A stretch of 64,000 bases of DNA from DASZHJ01 sp035517495 (GTDB lineage Bacteria; Pseudomonadota; Alphaproteobacteria; ATCC43930; CGMCC-115725): NCBI GenBank assembly GCA_035517495.1, contig DATIYT010000104.1:1-64000 (forward strand), given 5' to 3'. Each line of letters starts with the position of its first letter. Position 1 is the first letter of the stretch. The translations under genes and the position numbers were made by a program. This document shows positions 1-7,592 of the stretch, piece after piece. The notes beneath the pieces are model-generated. The model was not told the DNA's origin. It saw only the letters and a program-made list of their open reading frames with translations, and did not search any database.

Positions 1-15
1 TCGGGAGGTGCCACC

Positions 16-897
16 ATGTTCGAGGGATTCACCCGCACCGAGATCGCCACCAGCGGCGCGCGTATTCATCTCCGGCACGGCGGCAAGGGCCCGCCCTTGC
101 TCCTGCTCCACGGCAACCCGCTGACGCACGTCTCCTGGCACAAGCTCGCGGCTCCGCTCGCCGAGCGGTTTCACGTGGTTGCCGCGGATCTCCGCGGCTA
201 CGGCGACAGCGTCGGGCCCGAGGACGGCGGCGAGAACCATATCAACTACTCCTTCCGCGCCATGGCCCAGGACCAGGTAGAGGTCATGGAGACGCTCGGC
301 TACAAGCGCTTCTTCGCCGCCGGCCACGATCGCGGCGCGCGCACCGTGCACCGCATGTGCCTCGACCACGCCGAGCGCGTCACGCGCGCGGCGGTGATCG
401 ACATTCTCCCGAGCCATTACATCTGGGGCCACACGTCCAAGAACTGGGCGCTCAAGTCCTGGCACTGGCCCTTCATGGCCCAGCCCTACGACCTGCCGGA
501 GCGCATGATGGCGGGCGTGCCCGCGCAGTGGTTCATGGAGAAGAAGCTCTCGAAGCCCGGCATCGGCCTCGGATTCTTCGATCCCGAGGCCTTCGCCGAG
601 TATGTGCGCTGTTTCACCTGGAAGACGATCCGCGGCTCCTGCGAGGATTACCGCGCTTGCGTCACCTGCGATCTCGAGATGGACGACGCGGACTTCGCCG
701 CGGGGCGCAAGGTGCAGTGCCCGCTGTTGGTGATCTGGGGGGCAAGGAGCCACACCGGCACCGTCCACGGCGATGTGCTGCGCGTCTGGAAGGACTATGC
801 CGTCAATGCCAGCGGCGGGCCGATCGAGTGCGGTCATTATGTCCCTGAAGAAGCACCGGAGCAGACCCGCGACTGGCTGCTCCGGCATTTCCAATAG
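16..897 (+). CDS. Haloacetate (fluoroacetate) dehalogenase-type alpha/beta hydrolase
   Basis: This 293-residue alpha/beta hydrolase most resembles the fluoroacetate dehalogenases, which displace halide from haloacetate to give glycolate. All family active-site positions can be assigned: nucleophile D105 in GHDRGAR, carboxylate-binding R106 and R109, acid D129 in IDILP, base H274 in CGHYVPEE, and the halide pocket H150, W151 and Y212. The oxyanion region is LHGNP at 32-36. No signal peptide is visible, so it is probably cytoplasmic. A strong GGGAGG ribosome site 6 bases before the ATG supports the start. The gene stands alone, convergent with the avidin-like gene. The residue match is seen; preference for fluoride over chloride or bromide cannot be read from sequence. 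An epoxide hydrolase or other haloalkane dehalogenase is less likely because of the Arg pair and the His-Trp-Tyr pocket. Confidence 0.85.
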   Translation: MFEGFTRTEIATSGARIHLRHGGKGPPLLLLHGNPLTHVSWHKLAAPLAERFHVVAADLRGYGDSVGPEDGGENHINYSFRAMAQDQVEVMETLGYKRFFAAGHDRGARTVHRMCLDHAERVTRAAVIDILPSHYIWGHTSKNWALKSWHWPFMAQPYDLPERMMAGVPAQWFMEKKLSKPGIGLGFFDPEAFAEYVRCFTWKTIRGSCEDYRACVTCDLEMDDADFAAGRKVQCPLLVIWGARSHTGTVHGDVLRVWKDYAVNASGGPIECGHYVPEEAPEQTRDWLLRHFQ

Positions 898-914
898 CGC
901 CGTACCCCTGGGAA

Positions 915-1355
915 TCAGGGCTTCATCAACTTGCCTTTGTCACCGGATTGGAACGTGAAGGTGTCGGCTCCGGCGTTGACGCCGTTCCAAGCTGGAGGCG
1001 ACGCCAGGGACAAGAACCACATCCCCTGAAAATTTGCGCTCGGATCGAGTTGTCCCGTCCAGACCGTGGTCGAACCGCATCCCAGCCAATTCACCGAGAC
1101 ACTGATTGCAGTGCCGGAGCCATGGGCGAGCCAACCCGTCATGGCCTGCGGGGTGCCGACGTCGCAGCTTCCGGACGCATTGTTGGTGTAGGTGCCGGTG
1201 ATCGCGCCGGTGTTTGAGTCGAAGTTCGTGACGACCAGGAGTGAACCGCGCTGGTTCGTCCAGGTCCAAAGTGCCTGCGCATGTGCGGGACTTGCCGCAA
1301 GGACGCAAAACAATCCCAACCCCACACACAAGATGACGTTCGCACGCTTCAGCAT
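915..1355 (-). CDS. Secreted avidin/streptavidin-family protein (rhizavidin-like)
   Basis: This 146-residue secreted protein has a signal peptide (about 1-26, ending AHA) and then an avidin-family barrel. Aligned by eye to streptavidin, the biotin contacts are kept: N34 (N23), S38 (S27), Y56 (Y43), W90 (W79), S95 (S88), T97 (T90), W99 (W92), W113 (W108), W123 (W120) and D131 (D128). S45 becomes N58. The motif GSTTVWTGQ is diagnostic. C64, in the loop after Tyr56, and C93, just after Trp90, match the disulfide pair of dimeric rhizavidin. The ATG is preferred over an in-frame TTG at 1367 because GGAGAA lies 5 bases before it. Biotin binding and a periplasmic or extracellular location are inferred. 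The gene is a single unit with its own upstream region, divergent from nrdJ. Confidence 0.85.
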   Translation of the reverse strand: MLKRANVILCVGLGLFCVLAASPAHAQALWTWTNQRGSLLVVTNFDSNTGAITGTYTNNASGSCDVGTPQAMTGWLAHGSGTAISVSVNWLGCGSTTVWTGQLDPSANFQGMWFLSLASPPAWNGVNAGADTFTFQSGDKGKLMKP

Positions 1356-1371
1356 CGGTTTCTCCAATCGT

Positions 1372-1500
1372 CGGTGGTTTAATCGGAAACTCTATATAAG
1401 AGCAAATCATGACTTAACACTATCAAACCGTGTGACTCAAGAGGACATGGAGAAAGAGAACAAAAGGGGATAAAATTTCCCCGGTCCCGCCGAGAGTGAA
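1372..1500. promoter_or_regulatory. AT-rich divergent promoter region between the avidin-like gene and nrdJ
   Basis: This spacer is clearly more A+T-rich than its surroundings. On the minus strand a CTTATATAGA block (around 1393-1398) could be the -10 of the avidin-like gene. An imperfect palindrome of GGGGA and TTCCCC arms lies at 1466-1482, upstream of nrdJ, and resembles the GGGGAT repeats seen elsewhere in the window. No B12 riboswitch box was recognised before nrdJ. Confidence 0.35.
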
Positions 1501-1508
1501 GCAATCGA

Positions 1509-3830
1509 ATGCCCAGCGTTTCAGCCATCTCCCAGCAAATCTGGGACATGAAGTACCGCCTCAAATCGCCGGAGGGGGCCGCGGTCGACAAGACGATCGA
1601 GGACACTTGGCGGCGCATTGCGCGTGCACTCGCCGAACCCGAGCGCGATCCCGGGCTTTGGATCGAGCGCTTTTACGAGGCGCTCAGCGACTTCAAGTTT
1701 CTGCCGGCGGGACGCGTCGTTGCGGGGGCCGGCACCAAGCGGAATGTGACGCTCTTCAACTGCTTCGTCATGGGCACGATCCCCGACGACATGTCGGGCA
1801 TCTTCACCCACTTGCGCGAGGCGGCGCTCACCATGCAGCAAGGAGGCGGTATCGGCTACGACTTCTCGACGCTGCGGCCCAAGGGTGCGCCGGTCAAGGG
1901 CGTGGGTGCCGATGCGTCGGGCCCGCTCAGCTTCATGGATGTCTGGGATGCGATGTGCCGCACCATCATGAGTGCGGGCTACCGCCGCGGCGCGATGATG
2001 GCGACGCTGCGCTGCGACCATCCGGATATTGAGGCGTTTATCGAAGCGAAGCGCGAGCCCGGACGGCTGCGCATGTTCAACCTCTCGGTGCTCGTCACCG
2101 ACGCCTTCATGCAGGCGGTGAAGGAGGATTCGCCCTGGGAGCTCAAATTCGGCGGCACCACCTTCAAGGTGCTGCCGGCGCGCGAGCTTTGGAACAAGAT
2201 CATGCGCGCGACGTACAGCTATGCCGAACCGGGCGTGATCTTCATCGACCGCATCAATCGCCGCAATAACCTTTACTACTGCGAGACAATCAGCGCGACC
2301 AACCCGTGCGGCGAACAACCTCTCCCCCCGTATGGCGCATGCCTTCTGGGTTCGATCAATCTCGCAAGCCTCGTGCTCGATCCTTTCACGCCGGAGGCGC
2401 GTCTCGATTTCGAGCGGCTGGAGGCGCTGGTGCCAGTCGCGGTCCGGATGCTCGACAACGTGATCGACATCTCGCGGTTCCCGCTGGAACCGCAGGCCGA
2501 GGAGGCGCGTGCCAAGCGCCGTATCGGCCTCGGCGTGACCGGACTCGCCGACGCGCTCATCCTCTGCAATCTCCGCTACGGCTCGGCCGAGGCCGTCAGC
2601 GCCACGGAAGCCTGGCTCGAGGCAATCGAGCGGAGCGCCTATCTCGCCTCGGCGGCGCTCGCCGCCGAGAAGGGGTCATTTCCGCTTTTCGACAAGGAGA
2701 AATATCTCGCGAGCGAGACGGTACGGAGCCTCGATCCCGACGTGCAGGAAGCAATTCGGCGGGACGGCATCCGCAACTCCCTCATCACCTCGGTCGCACC
2801 GACCGGGACGATCTCGATTCTCGCCGACAATGTATCCTCCGGCGTCGAGCCGGTGTTCAGCTTCCGCTATACGCGCAGCGTGTTGATGCCCGACGGCGTG
2901 CACAAGGATGAGGAGGTCTCCGACCACGCCTACCGCCTCTATCGGCGTCTCAAGGGCGAGAATGCCCCGCTGCTCCCGGCCTTCGTCGACGTCGAGACGC
3001 TGTCGCCGAGCGACCACGTGGTGATGCAGGCGGCGGTGCAGAAATACGTCGACAGCTCGATCTCGAAGACCATCAACGTCCCCGCCGATTTTCCGTTCGA
3101 GACTTTCAAGGACGTCTACCTGCAGGCCTACGAGCTCGGTTGCAAGGGTTGCACCACCTATCGGCCGAACGAGATCACGGGCGCGGTGCTCGAAGCAAAG
3201 CCCGCAACCGCCACCGGAGGAGAGATCGGGCTCCAGGCCGAGCTGCCGCTGCCGCAACCGCAACCCAAATCGGCGGATGTGTACGAGGCCGGCGGCATCG
3301 TCTATATGACGCAGCCGCTGAGCCGGCCCGAGGCGCTGCCGGGGCAGACCTATAAGATTCGCTGGCCCGCGGGCGAACACGCGATTTACATCACCATTAA
3401 TGACATCGTGCAGGACGGCCGGCGGCGCCCGTTCGAGATTTTCATCAATTCGAAGGCGATGGAGCATTACGCCTGGACCGTGGGCTTGACCCGCATGATC
3501 AGCGCGGTGTTCCGCCGCGGCGGCGATGTTTCCTTCGTGGTCGAGGAAATGAAGGCGGTGTTCGATCCGCGCGGTGGCGCCTGGATGGGTGGGCGCTACG
3601 TCCCCTCGCTGCTGGCGGCAATCGGCGATGTGATCGAGCAGCACATGATCGACATCGGATTCTTGCCGCGGCGCCAAGCGCGGGAGATTCAATTGGAGAA
3701 GCGGGCGATCGCCAATATCGCCACCGACGGCCGCCGCATGGCGCAGTGCCCGAAATGCGGCGAGGCGGCGCTGATCCGCATCGAGAACTGCGACCAATGT
3801 ACGAGCTGCGGTTACTCGAAATGCAGCTAG
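1509..3830 (+). CDS. nrdJ: Adenosylcobalamin-dependent (class II) ribonucleotide reductase
   Basis: Class II ribonucleotide reductase reduces ribonucleotides to deoxyribonucleotides using a cobalamin-generated thiyl radical, so it works with or without oxygen. The 773-residue protein shows the reductase barrel with NPCGEQ (N265, C267 for the thiyl radical, E269), redox cysteines C85 (FNCFVMG) and C278 (GACLLG), and the PTGTIS loop. After the barrel come CTTYRPNE, a TSCPD-like domain (about 595-705), and a C-terminal zinc-ribbon-like cysteine cluster (CPKCG, CDQCTSCGYSKC) that should carry the swinging redox thiols. The length fits the long NrdJ form. The ATG at 1509 has only a weak GAG upstream; the next ATG (codon 14) is an alternative. 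No class I nrdAB is in the window. The gene stands alone and needs cobalamin, which is an inference from the family. Confidence 0.93.
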   Translation: MPSVSAISQQIWDMKYRLKSPEGAAVDKTIEDTWRRIARALAEPERDPGLWIERFYEALSDFKFLPAGRVVAGAGTKRNVTLFNCFVMGTIPDDMSGIFTHLREAALTMQQGGGIGYDFSTLRPKGAPVKGVGADASGPLSFMDVWDAMCRTIMSAGYRRGAMMATLRCDHPDIEAFIEAKREPGRLRMFNLSVLVTDAFMQAVKEDSPWELKFGGTTFKVLPARELWNKIMRATYSYAEPGVIFIDRINRRNNLYYCETISATNPCGEQPLPPYGACLLGSINLASLVLDPFTPEARLDFERLEALVPVAVRMLDNVIDISRFPLEPQAEEARAKRRIGLGVTGLADALILCNLRYGSAEAVSATEAWLEAIERSAYLASAALAAEKGSFPLFDKEKYLASETVRSLDPDVQEAIRRDGIRNSLITSVAPTGTISILADNVSSGVEPVFSFRYTRSVLMPDGVHKDEEVSDHAYRLYRRLKGENAPLLPAFVDVETLSPSDHVVMQAAVQKYVDSSISKTINVPADFPFETFKDVYLQAYELGCKGCTTYRPNEITGAVLEAKPATATGGEIGLQAELPLPQPQPKSADVYEAGGIVYMTQPLSRPEALPGQTYKIRWPAGEHAIYITINDIVQDGRRRPFEIFINSKAMEHYAWTVGLTRMISAVFRRGGDVSFVVEEMKAVFDPRGGAWMGGRYVPSLLAAIGDVIEQHMIDIGFLPRRQAREIQLEKRAIANIATDGRRMAQCPKCGEAALIRIENCDQCTSCGYSKCS

Positions 3831-3835
3831 GCCGC

Positions 3836-3856
3836 ATGCCCGAGCCAGTAGGGCAT
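3836..3856 (+). terminator. Short hairpin after nrdJ
   Basis: The arms ATGCCC and GGGCAT pair perfectly around a 9-base loop, starting 5 bases after the nrdJ stop. There is no T-run, so it is at most a weak terminator. A TATACT -10-like hexamer follows at 3889-3894, before the next gene. Confidence 0.3.
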
Positions 3857-3925
3857 TGAAATCACGGGTCTAAGCGTGTCGCTTCGCGTATACTAGCGCC
3901 ATGACGGCCGAGTCGTGATGCAGCG

Positions 3926-4819
3926 ATGACCTGGCGTTTGAGCGATTTGCCGATCGAAGCCCGACTCGCCGCGGAACGCGCCGCCGAGGCGGAGGGACGC
4001 AGCCTCGACGCGTGGGTCGTTGCGACGGTACGCGCCTCGCTCACCCGTGACGAAGCTCGTCCCGTCCGCCGCCCTCCTCACCCCAAAAGCCGACCGCCCG
4101 AACCTCGGGATCAGGTTCCATCGCGCGAAGCCAGTCCGGAAACCGCCGCCCCGCCGCCACCGCTGCCGCCCGTGGCGGTCATGCTGGCCACGCCGGGGCG
4201 GGAGCGCGGCGCCGCGTTCATTGTCGAACGAGCGGTTGGCGTCAGGCGGCAACCGGCCCTCCCCACTGGGCCTGTCTCGATGCTGCCACTCGCCGCACTG
4301 AAACCGCCGCCGCATCGGCTGCGCCGAGGCGGCGATGAGACCGCTCTCGCCGCGCTCGTCGCCGAGATCGAGGTGCACGGCGCGCGCGATCCGGTGCTGG
4401 TGCGCCGGACAGGCCCCGGGGTCTATGAGATCGTCGCGGGCGAGCGGCGGCGCTTGGCCGCGGAGCGGGCGGGAAAGGTGGAAATTCCGGCGATCGTGGT
4501 CGAGGCGGACGACGGCGCGGCCCAATTGCTTTCGCTGGCGGAAAATCTCGGTAGAAGCGATTTCACTCCACTGGACGAGGCGCGCGCTTATCTGTGTTTG
4601 CTCACGGAGTATCGAATCAGCCCGGGCATATTGGCGGAACGGCTCCGTATCGGGCGCCCGCATATCGCCTCATCGCTGCGCTTGCTGGGCTTGCCGCAGC
4701 GAGCGCGCCAGGCGATCGAAAGCGGCCGTATAGGCGCCGAACAAGCTTACCGGCTGCTCGACAGCGCCGATCCCAACGCGGCCGTCGATCGGTTGACGGT
4801 TTCAAACGACAAATCCTGA
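3926..4819 (+). CDS. ParB-like (ParB/Srx fold) protein with N-terminal PodJ-like helical module
   Basis: This 297-residue protein has the ParB nuclease-like fold and then a helix-turn-helix. The first 40 residues form an amphipathic module (LPIEAR, ERAAEAEG, DAWV). A Pro/Arg-rich linker follows (about 45-110), then the ParB domain (about 115-215) with VAGERRRLAAERAG (GERR, the CTP-binding box of ParB proteins) and AENLGRSDFTPLDEA, then the HTH (AERLRIGRPHIASSLRLL, about 235-258). The usual C-terminal dimerisation domain appears to be missing and no parA is adjacent. It is therefore an orphan ParB-like factor rather than the chromosomal parS-binding ParB. Its function is unknown. The next gene carries a similar N-terminal module, which suggests a shared partner or location. 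The start is the first ATG; its ribosome site is weak. Confidence 0.75.
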   Translation: MTWRLSDLPIEARLAAERAAEAEGRSLDAWVVATVRASLTRDEARPVRRPPHPKSRPPEPRDQVPSREASPETAAPPPPLPPVAVMLATPGRERGAAFIVERAVGVRRQPALPTGPVSMLPLAALKPPPHRLRRGGDETALAALVAEIEVHGARDPVLVRRTGPGVYEIVAGERRRLAAERAGKVEIPAIVVEADDGAAQLLSLAENLGRSDFTPLDEARAYLCLLTEYRISPGILAERLRIGRPHIASSLRLLGLPQRARQAIESGRIGAEQAYRLLDSADPNAAVDRLTVSNDKS

Positions 4820-4940
4820 GCGCCGATTGGCAAGCTTTCATGCTCGTCCTATAAGATGACCCGCAGAGATCGGTAAATGAGCAGGCACATTCCGCATGCG
4901 CGCCGCCGTCGCGTGAGCCCATGAGAGCCGAGAGCCCGGC

Positions 4941-6644
4941 ATGAGCGAGCGCTCCGTGTCCGCCTCCGTGGAAGCATGGCGTGCCCTCGCATTGCCCCAA
5001 GATTTGCGCGGCGCCGTAGAACGGGCGGCGGCGGCCGACGGGGTGGATCCCGTTTCTTGGCTCGCGAAGGCCGTCATGCGTGCGGCGGGGCCGGACGGTC
5101 CCTCCGATGGAGCGTCTCAATCGGCGGCACGGGACGCTGAAATAGCGCGTTCGCTGACGCGGTTGCTGACGGCCGTTCGCGCACAAGATGGTGAGCCGGC
5201 GGTCGAGGCGATCGTGGAAACGCCGGCAAAATCCGGCGCGTCGGAGCCGCCGGCCCTGATCCGGCTTACGGCGGAGCGCGGGCACAGTGAGGATAAGACA
5301 GAAACGGAGACCGGCCTGCGGCGGCAGCGGCGCCACGGGGCGCCCTGGCTGGTGTTGGGTATCTCATTGGCTGCCGCGGTGTTGGGCGGCGCCGCCTTAT
5401 TCTACCTCGGCCTCGGCACCGGGCCCGCAGCACGCGACGCAGCGGTCAGCGTACCGCTGCCGCAGCAGCAACCGGACACCTCATCAGCCGCCAGCCCGCC
5501 CTCGACGCCACCACCCGCATCAATGCCGGCTGCCGCACCCCCGGCCACCGCAACGGTGGCGCCAGCTCCGGCCCCGTCGCCTACCACGGCGGCAACCGCT
5601 GCGCCATCCACCGCGATCTCACAGCCGCCGCAGGTTGCAGCCGAGACATCAGCCGCCACCGCGTCCGCTACTCCCCCGGTTGCGCCAGCGGCCACGACCT
5701 CACCCGGAGAGTCCCCGACGGCGCCCGCCGCGCCCACTGGCGAGTCGACGGAGGCCACCGCGAGCCCGGACATGTCGATGCCCGACGCAACCACCGCATT
5801 TGGCCTCGGCGTTCGCTATGCTTTCGGCGAGGGCGTGCCGCAGGACTATCAAAAGGCGGCGGAGCAGTTCCGCATCGCCGCGCAGCAAGGCCTGCCCGAC
5901 GCCGAATACAATCTGGGCGCGCTCTACGACAGCGGACTGGGTGTGCCTCACGACCCCGTGCGGGCAGTGATCTGGTATCACAGCGCCGCCGAACAAGGAC
6001 ACCCATCGGCGCAATTGAACCTCGGCCTCGCATACGCCAACGGAAGCGGCGTCGCGCAGGACTACGGCGAAGCGGCGCGCTGGTTCCGCCGCGCCGCCGA
6101 TCAGGGCGTCATCACCGCACAGTACAATCTGGCGGCGCTCTACGCCAATGGTAAGGGCGTGCCGCAATCGATGGCCGATGCCTATGCGTGGTTCAGCATC
6201 GCGGCGGGAGCCGGGGATGCCGAGGCGCAACGTCAGATGCAGCGCATCGCGGCATCGTTTTCTCCCAAGCAGCTCCACGACGCGCGTGCGCTCGCGGCGT
6301 CATTGAGCCAGGAGATCAGCCACACCGCAGATCCGCAGTTGCATGGAACCGTCTCCGCGCCCGAGAGTGCCGGGGCACCGAAGCCGCAGCCAAGCGCCGC
6401 CGAGGCACCCGCTTCCGCCGCCTCACCGACGGCGCCAGTGGAACGCGCGATTGTCGCCGAGATTCAGCGCTCCCTCATGCGCCTGCACTACGATCCCGGC
6501 CGCGTCGACGGCGTGGTGAGCGATAAAACCACCGACGCGATCCGCAAATACCAAAGCGACCGCAATCTCAAGGTCGATGGCGAGGCCACACGCGCGCTGA
6601 TGTTTCGGTTGAAAGCCGAGGTTCAGCAACAGGCAAAGCAGTAG
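4941..6644 (+). CDS. PodJ-like membrane protein with SEL1 repeats and peptidoglycan-binding domain
   Basis: This 567-residue bitopic membrane protein has the layout of the alphaproteobacterial polarity factor PodJ. The N-terminus is cytoplasmic with a helical module (LPQDLR, ERAAAADG, about 18-48). One transmembrane helix lies at 135-158. A long Ala/Pro/Thr-rich periplasmic linker (about 160-280) is followed by four SEL1 repeats (about 283-420; motifs FGEGVPQDYQKA, YANGSGVAQDYGEA) and a C-terminal PG_binding_1 domain (about 505-560; DGVVSDKTTDAIRKYQ). It lacks PodJ's large cytoplasmic coiled coil, so it may be a reduced paralogue. The likely role is anchoring or organising proteins at the cell wall, by analogy only. 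The spacing to the ParB-like gene upstream is 121 bp, so co-transcription is possible. The ATG start has a weak GAGAG upstream. Confidence 0.8.
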   Translation: MSERSVSASVEAWRALALPQDLRGAVERAAAADGVDPVSWLAKAVMRAAGPDGPSDGASQSAARDAEIARSLTRLLTAVRAQDGEPAVEAIVETPAKSGASEPPALIRLTAERGHSEDKTETETGLRRQRRHGAPWLVLGISLAAAVLGGAALFYLGLGTGPAARDAAVSVPLPQQQPDTSSAASPPSTPPPASMPAAAPPATATVAPAPAPSPTTAATAAPSTAISQPPQVAAETSAATASATPPVAPAATTSPGESPTAPAAPTGESTEATASPDMSMPDATTAFGLGVRYAFGEGVPQDYQKAAEQFRIAAQQGLPDAEYNLGALYDSGLGVPHDPVRAVIWYHSAAEQGHPSAQLNLGLAYANGSGVAQDYGEAARWFRRAADQGVITAQYNLAALYANGKGVPQSMADAYAWFSIAAGAGDAEAQRQMQRIAASFSPKQLHDARALAASLSQEISHTADPQLHGTVSAPESAGAPKPQPSAAEAPASAASPTAPVERAIVAEIQRSLMRLHYDPGRVDGVVSDKTTDAIRKYQSDRNLKVDGEATRALMFRLKAEVQQQAKQ

Positions 6645-6657
6645 CCGCGGGACTTCG

Positions 6658-7536
6658 TTAACGCAGCTTTCCCTCTGCCACCCACCAGCGCGGATGCGCC
6701 GCGGCAAGGTGTGTGGCGGCGGCGACGGCCTCGCCTCGTGCGGCAAACAGCGCGAAACAGGTTGCGCCGCTGCCGCTCATGCGCGCGATCAGCGCCGCCG
6801 GTTCCGCCGCGAGTGCGCTCAGCACATCGCCGATCTCCGGTGCGAGCGAGAGCGCGGCATCCGTGAGGTCATTTCGCCGCCGCGACAAGGCGCCGGCGAG
6901 CGCGACCGCGTCGGCCACCGCGCCAAAACGCGCCGGCGCGGAGAACTCTCCGCGGCGCGCCTTGAAAACAGCGGGCGTGGCCACGGCCACTCCGGGATTG
7001 GCCAGCACCACCCAGCAGTCCGGCAGTGGCGACGCCGGAGCGACAGCTTCTCCGATGCCGCCAAGCCAAGCCGCACGATTGATCAGACAAACCGGCACAT
7101 CGGCGCCGAGCGCGGCGGCGATATCGGCGGGATCGAGACGGTTGAGATCGCAATGCCAAAGGCGCGCCAGCGCTCGAAGCGTCGCCGCAGCGTCACTCGA
7201 CCCGCCGCCGATCCCGGAAGCGACAGGCAGGTGCTTCTCAAGCGCGAGCGCCGCGCCATCGGCGATGCCGGATCGCTCGGCAAGCCATCGCGCGCTCCGC
7301 AATACCAAGTTTTGCTCGGAGTCGGGAGAAAGCTGGGCTTTGAACGGACCACCGACCTCAAGCGAGAGATTGACGGCTTGTGCCGCCGACACGCTGTCGC
7401 CGATTTCCGCGAAGGCGACCAGACTGTCGAGCAGGTGATAGCCGTCGGCACGACGGCCCACCACGTGCAAGTAAAGGTTGAGTTTCGCCGGTGCAAACTC
7501 GGACACCCCTGGCCCGATCAAATCAGATCGGGTCAT
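6658..7536 (-). CDS. ispE: 4-diphosphocytidyl-2-C-methyl-D-erythritol kinase
   Basis: This enzyme phosphorylates the 2-hydroxyl of CDP-methylerythritol with ATP in the MEP isoprenoid pathway. It is a GHMP kinase of 292 residues. APAKLNLYL near the N-terminus carries the substrate-site Lys (K18). The ATP loop PVASGIGGGSSDAAA lies at about 104-118, the catalytic Asp at D146 (LGADVPVC), and MSGSGATCFALF near the C-terminus. The ATG at 7536 gives the usual distance to APAKLNL; an in-frame GTG at 7581 would add 15 residues. It lies just downstream of the TPR lipoprotein gene and is probably co-transcribed with it. Confidence 0.95.
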   Translation of the reverse strand: MTRSDLIGPGVSEFAPAKLNLYLHVVGRRADGYHLLDSLVAFAEIGDSVSAAQAVNLSLEVGGPFKAQLSPDSEQNLVLRSARWLAERSGIADGAALALEKHLPVASGIGGGSSDAAATLRALARLWHCDLNRLDPADIAAALGADVPVCLINRAAWLGGIGEAVAPASPLPDCWVVLANPGVAVATPAVFKARRGEFSAPARFGAVADAVALAGALSRRRNDLTDAALSLAPEIGDVLSALAAEPAALIARMSGSGATCFALFAARGEAVAAATHLAAAHPRWWVAEGKLR

Positions 7537-7592
7537 GTATTGAACTCGCCGTCCTTGCCGTGCGACCCGGCAGCGACTCACAAACCGCCGAA

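Noticed and set aside
1372..1508. Possible cobalamin riboswitch before nrdJ
   Set aside because: The spacer is short and A+T-rich, and no B12-box-like sequence was recognised.
2676..3797. Long minus-strand open frame inside nrdJ
   Set aside because: It is a shadow of the well-supported nrdJ frame; its translation is Arg/His-rich with no family pattern.
3926..4819. Chromosomal partition gene parB
   Set aside because: No parA beside it, unusual N-terminal extension and no typical C-terminal dimerisation domain.
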